Source: Collinsella aerofaciens
Lineage (GTDB): Bacteria > Actinomycetota > Coriobacteriia > Coriobacteriales > Coriobacteriaceae
Assembly (NCBI RefSeq): GCF_902364945.1
Contig: NZ_CABJFS010000013.1
Location: forward strand, 1 to 43,268
Length of the DNA: 43,268 bases
Direction: 5' to 3'
In this document: one piece after another, positions 20,107 to 28,435 of the stretch
Layout: each line of letters starts with the position of its first letter
Numbering within the stretch: the first letter of the stretch is position 1
Notes under the pieces: model-generated
The model's database searches: none
Seen by the model: only the letters and a program-made list of their open reading frames with translations
What the model was told of the DNA's origin: nothing
Program-made: the position numbers and the translations under genes

Positions 20107-20628
20107 CTTATTGCTGAGAGTTTAGGTTCTTAAATGCGCAGGTAGATGCGCTGAATGAGTTCTCGGCAAATCTATTGAGATCTATGTAGAGATGGCTGAG
20201 GCTTGGGTCCGGGGGTGCCTGGGGGCCGTCTTGCGGCAAGCGCATCCCGGTTTGAGCGTGGATTCCGGGTCGCAGTTTCCGTCTGAAGGCTCAACCGGAA
20301 ACCGTATCCCGTTTTGAGAGCTGATACCGGGTCGCAGTTTCCGCTAGCGGGCCCAACCGGAAACTGCGACCCGGTTTTCGGCCAAATAACGGGATGCCCT
20401 TTCCGCAGGCGCGCTCAATAGGTCAATATTACAAGTCACCTATAGCTAACATTTGCGCAGCTCAACGGCCCCACCTGCGCGTTTTTTAGTAAACCTTGGC
20501 ATACTCGGCGAACGGTATGAAGATGCCGGCCAGAGGGTATTGCAAACGGTCGCTCCCGTGGTATGTTTTTGCCCGAATCAAACCGGCGCGCATCGCCTGT
20601 AGCGTCGGTCAACAGAGAGGAAACTACC
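20107..20628. other. Repeat-bearing intergenic region dnaK / ferredoxin
   Basis: Over 500 nt without a supportable gene. It contains the triple-hairpin element at 20240-20405. The final 200 nt are plain and must contain the ferredoxin promoter; AGAGAGGAAA precedes that gene. Confidence 0.7.
20240..20405 (+). repeat. Triple-hairpin element, copy A
   Basis: Three tandem units of about 55-60 nt, each alternating GGAAAC-type and GTTTCC-type arms around CCCG/CGGG. The second unit's right arm and the third unit's left arm form an 18-bp perfect stem (20326-20343 with 20358-20375; 14-nt loop). A matching element lies at 42947-43118, including TTCGGCCAAA in the third unit (20377-20386). Confidence 0.85.
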
Positions 20629-20814
20629 ATGGCTCATCCCGTAATTGATGCCGACGAGTGCATCGCTTGTGGCGTTTGCGTCGACTCCTGCCCCGCTGGC
20701 GTTCTGGAGCTCCAGGACGTCGCTACCGTCGCTGACGAGGATTCCTGCGTCGCCTGTGGCGCTTGCCAGGACGCTTGCCCCGCTGGCGCGATCACCGAGA
20801 TCGTCGAGGAGTAA
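20629..20814 (+). CDS. 2[4Fe-4S] ferredoxin
   Basis: A 61-residue clostridial-type ferredoxin, a low-potential soluble electron carrier. Two perfect cluster motifs, CIACGVCVDSCP (about 11-22) and CVACGACQDACP (about 41-52), each binding one [4Fe-4S] cluster with the usual exchange of the fourth Cys. The length and internal two-fold repeat are typical. The ATG at 20629 has AGAGAGGAAA upstream; an earlier in-frame ATG adds a non-conserved leader. It is monocistronic, ended by a strong terminator. Plausible partners are pyruvate:ferredoxin oxidoreductase, hydrogenase, or the multi-cluster flavoprotein at 785. Confidence 0.96.
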   Translation: MAHPVIDADECIACGVCVDSCPAGVLELQDVATVADEDSCVACGACQDACPAGAITEIVEE

Positions 20815-20857
20815 CAACTCCCCCACTTGCACACTCAAGAGTACACCGTGCACAAAA

Positions 20858-20898
20858 AAGGAGGCTTCCGCATCGCCGCGGAGGCCTCCTTTTGTTTG
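20858..20898. terminator. Terminator after ferredoxin gene
   Basis: A stem of about 13 bp (AAGGAGGCTTCCGC, 20858-20871, with 20878-20891) is followed by TTTTGTTTG. An A-run precedes the left arm, so it can act in both directions. Confidence 0.9.
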
Positions 20899-20902
20899 TA
20901 CA

Positions 20903-20928
20903 GGCAGCTAATTGGGGACGGGGCTACC
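20903..20928. repeat. GTCCC-loop hairpin (minus orientation)
   Basis: Arms GGCAGC/GCTACC (one G-T pair) around TAATTGGGGACGGG. The loop's complement contains CCCGTCCCC. Confidence 0.6.
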
Positions 20929-20934
20929 TTGGCA

Positions 20935-20999
20935 GTTGCGGTGGAATAGTTCCTGGCTCATTGCTTAGGTGCCGATTGTAGGAACTATTTCACCGCAAC
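20935..20999. repeat. 20-bp inverted repeat after niaR
   Basis: Arms 20935-20954 and 20980-20999 (GTTGCGGTGGAATAGTTCCT) match with one mismatch around a 25-nt loop. It lies 20 nt past the niaR stop and could fold at the nad transcript end, although no T-run follows. Confidence 0.75.
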
Positions 21000-21018
21000 T
21001 TATAAAGACAGTATCGGG

Positions 21019-21564
21019 TTAGGACAAATCATCCTCGTAGGGCATTAAATCGGCAAGGTAGCCCTTCTCCTTGAGTATGGCCTCGATCTCGTCGAGGGTC
21101 TGCTCGTCCTCCGCCGCGATGCGATGGAAGTGGTAGCCGCTCGTCACCGTTAGTAGTGGAAAGCTCTTGCCGCTGGCGATGCCCTCTAGGTAGCGCTCAA
21201 CATCGCGACGATTGCGAATGTCCAGGTCGGCCGTGATCTTACCGTACACGCGGTGATTGACGATCACGTTGAGCACGGCGCCGCCGGCGTCGACGATACT
21301 CGTGAGCTCATCGCCTGCCTGCTCCACGCTGTGGCGAACCTTGACCAAGCGCGTGGGCACGGCGGGGCTGCTGGGGGCCTCCTGCAGCACGTAGCCGCGG
21401 TTGGTTGCCACGACATCGTGCCCATCGGCGCGCAACAGGGCAATATCCTGAACCACGACCTGGCGGCTCACGCCAACCTCGCGGGCAAGTGCGCTGCCCG
21501 AAACGGGCTCCCTGGCTCCCTCGAGCACGCCCATGATGGCACGACGGCGCTCGCGGGCGTTCAT
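21019..21564 (-). CDS. niaR: NAD-biosynthesis repressor NiaR (HTH_11 + 3H domain)
   Basis: A 181-residue repressor. Known NiaR (YrxA) proteins repress NAD synthesis and niacin uptake genes when niacin is available. The N-terminal winged HTH spans about 6-60 (ALAREVGVSRQVVVQDIALLRADG); the C-terminal 3H domain, about 70-170, has His in VRHSVE, VNHRVYG and GYHFHRI, the metal/niacin site. It overlaps nadC by one base (TAATG) as the last gene of nadA-nadB-nadC-niaR. This placement makes the operon self-limiting. The likely operator is the palindrome at 24928-24971. Confidence 0.92.
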   Translation of the reverse strand: MNARERRRAIMGVLEGAREPVSGSALAREVGVSRQVVVQDIALLRADGHDVVATNRGYVLQEAPSSPAVPTRLVKVRHSVEQAGDELTSIVDAGGAVLNVIVNHRVYGKITADLDIRNRRDVERYLEGIASGKSFPLLTVTSGYHFHRIAAEDEQTLDEIEAILKEKGYLADLMPYEDDLS

Positions 21565-22424
21565 TATTTACCGTCCAGCAGACGCAGGTGCTTAAGCGAG
21601 AGGTCGAGGATCGGGGCGGAGTGTGTCAGCGCGCCCGAGCTAATAAAGTCGACGCCCAGATCGGCCAGGGCGCGAATATTGCTGGCGTCCACATTGCCCG
21701 AACACTCAGTCTTGGCGCGACCGGCGATAAGCTCAATCGCGGCAGCCATGTCGTCGTGGGTCATGTTGTCGAACATGATGATGTCGGCGCCGGCTTCCAC
21801 GGCCTCGCGCACCATGTCCAGGTTCTCGCACTCGATCTCGACCGTCGTGGTAAACGACGCGTGGGCGCGCGCCATCTCAATCGCGCGCGCCACGCCACCG
21901 GCGGCGTCGATGTGGTTGTCCTTGAGCATGACGGCCGTCGACAGGTTGTAGCGATGGTTGCTGCCGCCGCCGATCTCAACCGCCGCCTTCTCGAAAACGC
22001 GCATGCCCGGCGTGGTCTTGCGTGTGTCGACAAGCACGGTCTTGGTACCCTCGAGCGCCGCTGCCATTCTGTGCGTATAGGTAGCGATACCGCTCATGCG
22101 CTGCAGGTAGTTGAGCGCCACGCGCTCGCCCGAAAGCAGCACGCGCGCATCACCGCGCACCTGGCCCACGTGGTCGCCGGCGTGCACCTCGTCACCGTCG
22201 GCAACATCAAACAGCACCGAGCTCTGCGAATCCAGCAGCTCAAAGGTGCGGGCGAACACATCCAAGCCCGCGATGATGCCATCGGCCTTGGCGATGAGCT
22301 CCACCGTGGCGGGGCGCGCCGTGGGGCACACGCTCGCCGTGCTCACGTCCTCAAACGTAATGTCCTCGCGTAGAGCCTGCAGAATCAGATCATCGACGAC
22401 GAGCTTCATGGTAATGGGATTCAT
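21564..22424 (-). CDS. nadC: Quinolinate phosphoribosyltransferase NadC
   Basis: A 286-residue enzyme that converts quinolinate and PRPP to nicotinate mononucleotide, CO2 and pyrophosphate. The N-terminal alpha/beta domain is followed by the barrel with VDTRKTTPGMR, the GGGSNHRYNLSTAVMLKDNHI region (substrate and PRPP binding) and EIECENLD; the length is typical. The GGAGGAG before its ATG is inside the end of nadB, 3 nt away, so the two are coupled. It is the third gene of the nad operon and ends overlapping niaR. Confidence 0.97.
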   Translation of the reverse strand: MNPITMKLVVDDLILQALREDITFEDVSTASVCPTARPATVELIAKADGIIAGLDVFARTFELLDSQSSVLFDVADGDEVHAGDHVGQVRGDARVLLSGERVALNYLQRMSGIATYTHRMAAALEGTKTVLVDTRKTTPGMRVFEKAAVEIGGGSNHRYNLSTAVMLKDNHIDAAGGVARAIEMARAHASFTTTVEIECENLDMVREAVEAGADIIMFDNMTHDDMAAAIELIAGRAKTECSGNVDASNIRALADLGVDFISSGALTHSAPILDLSLKHLRLLDGK

Positions 22425-22427
22425 GGT

Positions 22428-23804
22428 CTACTCCTCCACGGCCTGCGTGCCGGCGGCACGGGCCAAATCATCGATTGCCAGGGAGTCGGCGCTCAGGGCG
22501 CGATGACGCCCGTCGAGCGCGGGCTCGCCCGCCTGCTCCACGGCGAGCGACTCGCCGGTGCGCATGTACCACGCGGCGCGACGACCCCAGACCAGCGCCT
22601 CGAGCAGGCTGTTGGAAGCCAGGCGATTCTTGCCGTGCACGCCGTTGCAGGCCGTCTCACCGGCTGCGTAGAGCTCGGGCATCGAGGTGCGGCCGTCCTT
22701 GTCGACCCACACGCCGCCCATAAAGTAGTGCTGCGTAGGCGTAACGGGGATGGGCTCGTCCAAGATGTCGCGGCCGTCCTCCAAGCAGCGTGCGCGAATG
22801 TTGGCAAAGTGCCCGGTCACTACATCGCGCTCGACGGGGGCAAAGCTCAGCCACTCGTGCTCGGTACCGTCCCGCTTCATCTGCTCGCGAATAGCGGCAG
22901 CGACCACATCGCGCGGCTGAAGCTCGTCGGTAAAGCGCTCACCGGCGGCGTTGAGCAAAATCGCGCCCTCGCCGCGGCAGCTCTCGCTGATCAGGAAGGT
23001 GCGGCCTGGCTGCGGCGAGAACAGTCCCGTGGGGTGGATCTGCACGTAGTCCAGGTGCTCCATCTTAATGCCATGCTCCTGAGCGATGTAGCAGGCATCG
23101 CCCGTGAGCTGCGGATAGTTGGTCGAGTGGTCGTATATGCCGCCGATGCCGCCCGTTGCCCACAGCGTGTGGCGGGCATGGATCTTAAACGGCTCGCCGG
23201 CATGCGCGCCCTCGGCGGCATTTATCAGCTCGTCGGCGGGGCGGACCGAATTGTCCTCGTCCACGGGAACGGCGACGACACCGGCACACACCGTGGCGCC
23301 GTCACGCTCGCCCGTCAGGATGTCGGTCATGGCCACGTGCTCCAAAATCTGCACGTTATCCAGTTTGCGAACGGCCTGAAGCAGCTTGGTCGTGATCTCC
23401 TTGCCCGTAATGTCGGCATGGAAGGCAATGCGGGGGCGGCTGTGCGCACCCTCGCGGGTAAAGTCGAGGCTGCCGTCGGCCTTGCGCTCAAAGTCCACGC
23501 CCATCGCCAGCAGGTCGTTGATGACCGAGCGGCTCGAGCGGATCATGATGTCGACGCTCTCGCGGCGGTTCTCGTAGTGGCCGGCGTGCATGGTGTCCTC
23601 AAAGAAGGCATCGTAGTCCGAGCCCTCGGGCAGCACGCAAATGCCGCCCTGCGCGAGCATCGAATCGCACTCGTCGACAGCGCCCTTGGAGAGCATGATC
23701 ACGCGCGTGCTCGTCGGCAGATTGAGGGCCGCGTACAGGCCCGCCACGCCGCAACCGGCAATGACAACGTCGCACTCCATGTCGGGGTATTGTTTGGTTT
23801 CCAC
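22428..23804 (-). CDS. nadB: L-aspartate oxidase NadB
   Basis: A 458-residue flavoenzyme oxidising L-aspartate to iminoaspartate, the substrate of NadA. The FAD motif is VIAGCGVAGLYAALN at about residues 13-27; the capping and active-site region includes HSRPRIAFHAD and GGIGGIYDHSTN; the C-terminal FAD part has YFMGGVWVD and NGVHGKNRLASNSLLEALVWG. Most NadB proteins have 520-540 residues; this one largely lacks the C-terminal helical domain. The GTG at 23804 was chosen over a much longer frame running into nadA because GGGAGAGG lies 6 nt upstream and homology begins here. Confidence 0.95.
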   Translation of the reverse strand: METKQYPDMECDVVIAGCGVAGLYAALNLPTSTRVIMLSKGAVDECDSMLAQGGICVLPEGSDYDAFFEDTMHAGHYENRRESVDIMIRSSRSVINDLLAMGVDFERKADGSLDFTREGAHSRPRIAFHADITGKEITTKLLQAVRKLDNVQILEHVAMTDILTGERDGATVCAGVVAVPVDEDNSVRPADELINAAEGAHAGEPFKIHARHTLWATGGIGGIYDHSTNYPQLTGDACYIAQEHGIKMEHLDYVQIHPTGLFSPQPGRTFLISESCRGEGAILLNAAGERFTDELQPRDVVAAAIREQMKRDGTEHEWLSFAPVERDVVTGHFANIRARCLEDGRDILDEPIPVTPTQHYFMGGVWVDKDGRTSMPELYAAGETACNGVHGKNRLASNSLLEALVWGRRAAWYMRTGESLAVEQAGEPALDGRHRALSADSLAIDDLARAAGTQAVEE

Positions 23805-23823
23805 AGGAATCCTCTCCCTTGTT

Positions 23824-23856
23824 ATGTGACATAAGGGACTGTCCCTCATGTCACAT
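23824..23856. repeat. GGGAC/GTCCC-loop hairpin between nadA and nadB
   Basis: Perfect 9-bp arms ATGTGACAT/ATGTCACAT around AAGGGACTGTCCCTC. It lies wholly inside the operon's 56-nt nadA-nadB gap, 4 nt past the nadA stop, so it may affect mRNA processing or relative expression. Confidence 0.8.
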
Positions 23857-23860
23857 TGGC

Positions 23861-24886
23861 TTAGCGCGCCGCGTACTCGAGCATGCGGTCGAGCGTAAGT
23901 TTGGCCTGGTCGGCGGCCTCGTCCGACACGCCGATCTGCACCTCGCCCTCGCCCGTCTCCAGGCAGCGCACGAGTTTTTCGAGCGTGATGAGATCCATGT
24001 TGACGCAGGTGGGCTGCACCGCGGGGAAGTAGAACTTTTTGCCGGTGCCCTCGCAGCGGCGCTCGAGCTCGTAGAGCACGCCGCGGACCGTCACGATAAT
24101 GAACTCGCTCGCGTCGGACTCCTCGGCGTACTTGATGATGCCGGCGGTGGAGCCGATGTAGTCGGCCTCGGCCAAGACGTCGGCCTTGCACTCAGGATGC
24201 GCCAGCACGAGCGCGTCGGGGTGGGCCTCCGTCGCGTCAACGATCTGCTCGACGGTGATGATGTGATGGCGCGGGCAGTAGCCGTTGTTGAGGATGACGT
24301 GCTTTTGGGGCACCTGCTCGGCTACGAAGCGGCCCAGGTTCTGGTCGGGAATGAACAAGATGTGCTGCTGCGGCAGCTCGGAGACGATCTTGACGGCGTT
24401 TGAGCTGGTAACGCACACGTCACTCCAGCTCTTGATCTCGACCGTGGAGTTGACGTAGCAGACCACGGCCAGGTCGTCGCCGTACTCGGCGCGCGCCGCA
24501 TCGACCGTCTCGCGCTTGACCATGTGCGCCATGGGACAGTCCGCGCCCGGCTCGGGCAGCAGCACGGTCTTGGTGGGATTGAGCAGCTTGGCGCTCTCGC
24601 CCATAAACTCCACGCCGCACAGCACGATGGTCTGCTGCGGCAGGCTCTTGGCAAGCTTTGCCAGGTAGAAGCTGTCGCCGACGTAATCGGCCACAGCCTG
24701 AACCTCGGGCGCCACGTAATAGTGCGCCAGGATCACCGCGTCGCGTTGGGTTTTAAGTTGCTGAATGGCCTCGACGAGCTCTGCGGGCACCAGTGCCGCG
24801 CGCTCCGCTGCCGTCGTTGCCGATGCTAGGCCGGCCGCGATATCGCGTGCAAGCTCCGACGCATCCATGTTCGCGCTCTGTGCCAT
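23861..24886 (-). CDS. nadA: Quinolinate synthase NadA
   Basis: A 341-residue [4Fe-4S] enzyme condensing iminoaspartate with dihydroxyacetone phosphate to quinolinate. The three pseudo-symmetric domains carry the cluster Cys in VLCGVEFMGE, in HPECKAD or its neighbour YCPRHH, and in PTCVNMDLITLE; substrate-binding HYYV and YVNSTVEIK are present. The ATG at 24886 follows GAGAGGGG; a TTG one codon upstream is less likely. First gene of the nad operon. The promoter is predicted at TTGTCA-17-CATACT within the palindrome at 24928. Confidence 0.97.
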   Translation of the reverse strand: MAQSANMDASELARDIAAGLASATTAAERAALVPAELVEAIQQLKTQRDAVILAHYYVAPEVQAVADYVGDSFYLAKLAKSLPQQTIVLCGVEFMGESAKLLNPTKTVLLPEPGADCPMAHMVKRETVDAARAEYGDDLAVVCYVNSTVEIKSWSDVCVTSSNAVKIVSELPQQHILFIPDQNLGRFVAEQVPQKHVILNNGYCPRHHIITVEQIVDATEAHPDALVLAHPECKADVLAEADYIGSTAGIIKYAEESDASEFIIVTVRGVLYELERRCEGTGKKFYFPAVQPTCVNMDLITLEKLVRCLETGEGEVQIGVSDEAADQAKLTLDRMLEYAAR

Positions 24887-24921
24887 CAAGGCCCCTCTCT
24901 TTTGGCGAATCTTGGGGCTTT

Positions 24922-24971
24922 AGTATGACACCTAGGTTTACAGCTGACAAGACAGCTGTAAACCTAGGTGT
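24922..24971 (-). promoter_or_regulatory. nadA promoter with 44-bp palindrome, putative NiaR operator
   Basis: 19-bp perfect arms (24928-24946 and 24953-24971; inner half TTTACAGCTG) flank ACAAGA. On the minus strand TTGTCA (24945-24950) and CATACT (24922-24927) are 17 bp apart, so the palindrome covers the -35 box and spacer. The CAGCTG...CAGCTG core with a TGTCTTGTC centre looks like NiaR sites I recall from Firmicutes; that match is from memory. Confidence 0.78.
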
Positions 24972-25179
24972 AAAGTTGAAATAAAGATTCGACCATGCGG
25001 CAAGTCCATATTCGAACTGGCAAGCTGAGGATAGCCGAGCTCTCGATAGCGCAGGAGGCATCTTTCGCCACCGCAATTCCGCTCGGCGCGAGTTGCACGC
25101 CGTGGGGCGCAAACGGGACACGCCTCCGCGAGCGGTCCGCACCCAATGTGGCAAAATCGAACTACTAAGGGGGCTCAGA

Positions 25180-25902
25180 ATGCTCAAGATTATTGCCTGC
25201 GACGATGACGTCGCTTTTCTAGATAGACTGCACCGGATGATCGACCGTTGGTCGATCGAGACGGGCACGGCGGTCGATGTTGCGCTCGTCACGCGCGGCG
25301 AGGACCTGCTGGCGCGCCATGCCGCGTCGCGCGCCGACATCATCTTGCTCGACATGATCATGCCGCTCGTCAACGGCATGGACACCGCACGCGAATTGCG
25401 CCAGGCCGACACCGCCGTGCGCCTGGTGTTCCTTACCTCGTCGCCCGAGTTTGCACTGGAGTCCTACGAGGTCCGCGCCTTCGACTATCTGCTCAAGCCC
25501 GTGACTTACGAACGCCTGGCGCAGTTACTCGACGAACTTTCGAGCATGCGCCCGGCGGCAACCGACGAGCTCGTGATCAAAACGTCCTTTGGCTACCACG
25601 CCCTGCGCCTGTCCGACATCGAATATGCCGAGGCGCGCAACAAGCACGTGGTCTTCCACCTGCGCGACGGACGCGATATCGAGGCACTCGAGTCGTTCCG
25701 CAGCGTCGAGGACCGTTTGGCGCAAAATGCCACCTTCTTTAAATGCCACCGTAGCTACCAGGTCAACTTGCGCAACATCGACCACTTCGATCGCACGGAC
25801 ATCGTCATGCGCTCCGGCGCGTGCATTCCGCTGTCGCGCAGCAGCAAGCAGGGGTTCCAAGACGCCTACTTTGCGGTGCGCTTCGAGGGCGGGAGGCGCT
25901 GA
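25180..25902 (+). CDS. LytTR-family response regulator
   Basis: A 240-residue response regulator of the AgrA/LytR type. The receiver domain has acidic residues D8-D10, the phosphoacceptor D58 in ILLDMIMP and the conserved K106 in YLLKP. The LytTR DNA-binding domain spans about 130-235 (FFKCHRSYQVNLRNI is the family signature). ATG at 25180 is preceded by AAGGGGG and is the natural start of the receiver domain. Its stop overlaps the kinase start (TGATG). No peptide precursor or processing gene was found nearby, so the inducing signal and targets are unknown. Confidence 0.92.
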   Translation: MLKIIACDDDVAFLDRLHRMIDRWSIETGTAVDVALVTRGEDLLARHAASRADIILLDMIMPLVNGMDTARELRQADTAVRLVFLTSSPEFALESYEVRAFDYLLKPVTYERLAQLLDELSSMRPAATDELVIKTSFGYHALRLSDIEYAEARNKHVVFHLRDGRDIEALESFRSVEDRLAQNATFFKCHRSYQVNLRNIDHFDRTDIVMRSGACIPLSRSSKQGFQDAYFAVRFEGGRR

Positions 25903-27179
25903 TGATCTCCTCGGTCGAAATGGTCCTTTGGGCAATCCACCACGCCACAACGCTACTCTTTGGCGTCTTTGCTTCGGCGGCGCTATGCGGTATCGAAATC
26001 AATCGACGCCATGCACTCGAGTTGGTGGGGGTCGGAGCCGCAACCGGCGCTGCCTTTTCGATCGCCAATGTCGTTGGCGGAGAGCTTTTTGCCCGTCAGG
26101 TCTATCCGCTCGTCGTGCACCTGCCGCTTACCGTCTACCTGTGTGCGCGCTACCGTCTGAGCCCGCTGCTCGCGGCATTGGGCGTCACCAGCGCCTATCT
26201 GAGCTGTCAGTTCAGCAACTGGATGGGCATCGCCGCCTTTGCCGCAACCGATTCGCAGATCGCGTACTATCTGGCGCGCATCGCGACCACGCTCGGCGTC
26301 TTTGCCGTCCTGCTGCATTGGGCCGGCGACATTGGACCCCGCCTGGCGATTAAAAGCCCCACCGAGCTGAGCATCCTTTTCATCCTGCCGCTCGTCTATT
26401 ACATCTTTGACTACGCCACCAACGTCTACACCACGCTGTTCCACTCGGGCTCGGTGGTGACAGTTGAGTTTTTGGCATTTGCGCTCTGTGCCTTCTATCT
26501 TATGTTTCTTGCCGTTTACCTGCGCGAATACGAAGAAAAGGAAACCGCCGAGCGAGAGCGTTGGATGCTCGAAACCCGCGACAGCGCCGCCATCAAAGAG
26601 CTCGAGGCTTGGCGTCAATCTGGGCGCGAGCTGTCGATTCTTCGCCACGATATGCGCCACTTCCTACGCGGCCTGGCCACTTTAATTGAGGAGGGCCACA
26701 CCGACGAGGCGCTCAAACGCATCGATGAGCTCTGCGAAGCCGGCGACCGCACCGCCGTACGCCGCTTCTGCGCCAACGAGACCGTAAACATCGCGCTTTC
26801 GTCATTCAACTCAGATATCAATAGAAACGGCATTACCGCCAACCTGCGCGCCGCCGTACCCGAAACCGTCCACGTAGGTGACGCCGACCTGTTTAGCGTG
26901 CTCTCAAATGCCTTGGAAAACGCTATCACCGCCGCAAGCGCCGCACCCCAAGGAAAGCGATTCGTCGACCTTGACCTGCGACTTGAGGACGGCCAGCTGT
27001 TGCTGTTAGTTTCCAACACGTTTGGCCGTGCGCCGCACATGGTCGACGGCATGCCCGTGGCCCAGCACACTGGGCACGGCTTTGGCACCAAGAGCATTAA
27101 ACTTGCCGTCGAGCGCATGAACGGCAACTGCCAGTTCCGCATTAACGGCGATCGGTTTGAGCTGCGCGCTGTGATGTAA
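25902..27179 (+). CDS. GHKL sensor histidine kinase (AgrC/VirS-like)
   Basis: A 425-residue membrane kinase. The N-terminal 195 residues have about six membrane spans and form the sensor; a helical linker (EYEEKETAERERW) leads to the H-box SILRHDMRHF with phospho-His H249, then the GHKL ATPase: N-box VLSNALENAI, a degenerate G1 box, and HGFGTKSIKLAVERMNG as G2. The start overlaps the regulator stop by one base, ensuring coupled translation. The layout matches quorum-peptide kinases, but the ligand is not evident from the sequence. Confidence 0.92.
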   Translation: MISSVEMVLWAIHHATTLLFGVFASAALCGIEINRRHALELVGVGAATGAAFSIANVVGGELFARQVYPLVVHLPLTVYLCARYRLSPLLAALGVTSAYLSCQFSNWMGIAAFAATDSQIAYYLARIATTLGVFAVLLHWAGDIGPRLAIKSPTELSILFILPLVYYIFDYATNVYTTLFHSGSVVTVEFLAFALCAFYLMFLAVYLREYEEKETAERERWMLETRDSAAIKELEAWRQSGRELSILRHDMRHFLRGLATLIEEGHTDEALKRIDELCEAGDRTAVRRFCANETVNIALSSFNSDINRNGITANLRAAVPETVHVGDADLFSVLSNALENAITAASAAPQGKRFVDLDLRLEDGQLLLLVSNTFGRAPHMVDGMPVAQHTGHGFGTKSIKLAVERMNGNCQFRINGDRFELRAVM

Positions 27180-27253
27180 GGGCGCGGGCGCGACGGATTT
27201 GCGTTCCGCGGGTACGGCTCGCCCGCTCGGGGTCGTTTGTCGACGCGGGCTCG

Positions 27254-27829
27254 CTACAGCGGAGCGGCCGCCGGAGTCAGCTGCTTGATGTAGGCCCACA
27301 TGCGCTGCTTAGCGGCTTTGTCAGTGAGCGCCGCCTCAAAACCGTCGAGCGCGAGCACGCGGCGACCCTGCACATGGGCGACCAAGCCGGGCTTGAGCAT
27401 GGCGGTGTCGAAGTCATCGATCGCCACGAGCATATCGGCGTAGGTCTCGCGCATGGCGTCAGCCGCGTTGTTGTCGAGCAGTAGCACCGCCTCGGGGTCC
27501 AAAGCCTCAAGCGCCTCACGGAACAGCTCGCACGGCAGCGTCTCGCCCACCGCGACCGCTCCGTCACCCACGCCGGCGACGCTTGCCAGCACGCAAAAAT
27601 CCTCGGGCGCGTAGCCGATGGCCCCAAGCGCCTTGCGCAACGCCGCGCCATCCGGGCCGGCGGCAAGCTCGCCACCCGAACGCTCGGCCTCGTCCAAATC
27701 GCCTTTTACCAGCACGATCGGCGAGCACGCGTTGCCCGCGATACGCACGCCGCGACCCACGAGCGATGCGAGCTCCTGCTCGGCCGCCTGGGCGATGGCT
27801 TCTTTTTTCTGGCTTTGTGACGTGGACAT
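27254..27829 (-). CDS. Uracil-DNA glycosylase-fold-like protein, probably inactive
   Basis: A 191-residue cytoplasmic protein without a confident family. The order of segments resembles family 4/5 UDGs: a nucleotide-like strand region (SPIVLVKGDLDEAERSGG), a helix ALRKALGAIGYAPEDF, a helix ELFREALEALDPEAVLLLDNNAADAM and a C-terminal KQRMWAYIKQL helix. However, the GEAPG active-site motif, the four Fe-S Cys and the HPS motif are absent, so it is probably a diverged non-catalytic relative. ATG at 27829 follows GGAGAG. It is divergent from trx and converges on the kinase gene. Confidence 0.55.
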   Translation of the reverse strand: MSTSQSQKKEAIAQAAEQELASLVGRGVRIAGNACSPIVLVKGDLDEAERSGGELAAGPDGAALRKALGAIGYAPEDFCVLASVAGVGDGAVAVGETLPCELFREALEALDPEAVLLLDNNAADAMRETYADMLVAIDDFDTAMLKPGLVAHVQGRRVLALDGFEAALTDKAAKQRMWAYIKQLTPAAAPL

Positions 27830-27965
27830 GCGCTCTCCAATCGTTTGCGTGCCAACCATTATATAAAAGAGCCGCCTGCGAGTGGTTGCTTTGCGGACGG
27901 CTGGGTATAAGCACGGTCGTACTGAGTTTTACGCGGCCAAGCCGCGTCACATTATGGAGGTCACC

Positions 27966-28286
27966 ATGGCTGACATTAAGCAGATTACCCCCGAGAACTT
28001 CGATTCCGTCGTTAGCGACAGCCTGCCCGTGCTGGTCGATTTTTGGGCACCGTGGTGCGGCCCCTGCCGCTCGCTCTCGCCCATCGTAGACGAGGTTGCC
28101 GACGAGCTGGCCGGCAAGCTGGCTGTGGCCAAGTGCAACGTCGACGACAACCAGGACCTGGCCATGAAGTTTGGCGTCATGAGCATCCCCACGCTGATCG
28201 TCTTTAAGAACGGCGAGGAGGTCGACCGCTCGGTTGGCGCTCTGCCCAAGGCGAGGCTGCAGGCGCTGCTGGAGAAGCATCTGTAA
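27966..28286 (+). CDS. trxA: Thioredoxin
   Basis: A 106-residue disulphide reductase. The active site WCGPC is at about residues 29-33, preceded by VDFWAP; the conserved cis-Pro is in SIPTLIVFKNG near 73. The length is typical. The start has a strong GGAGG 5 nt upstream; a longer in-frame reading begins with a non-conserved leader and was rejected. Electrons would come from thioredoxin reductase, which is not in the window. It is monocistronic. Confidence 0.96.
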   Translation: MADIKQITPENFDSVVSDSLPVLVDFWAPWCGPCRSLSPIVDEVADELAGKLAVAKCNVDDNQDLAMKFGVMSIPTLIVFKNGEEVDRSVGALPKARLQALLEKHL

Positions 28287-28397
28287 TACGCTTGTTACTT
28301 ACCCGCCGTCTATGAGCGCTTTTGCACCGCTCGCCGGACTTCTGGATGCACCGAGTGCAACCACGGATAGTATGGTAGTCACAAACAGCCCCCAGTG

Positions 28398-28435
28398 AAC
28401 GGGTGCGGGTCACACAGACTCGCACCCGTTTTCTT
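28398..28435 (+). terminator. Rho-independent terminator downstream of trxA
   Basis: A perfect 10-bp stem (AACGGGTGCG, 28398-28407, with 28421-28430) and TTTTCTT, about 110 nt past the trxA stop. Confidence 0.85.

Noticed and set aside
20240..20405. CRISPR-like tandem repeats
   Set aside because: Units are imperfect, only three, self-complementary and without unique spacers of regular length; no cas genes are present.
23805..24191. A 129-codon extension of nadB running into nadA
   Set aside because: The added part is Arg/His-rich and overlaps nadA in another frame. The GTG at 23804 has a good ribosome-binding site.
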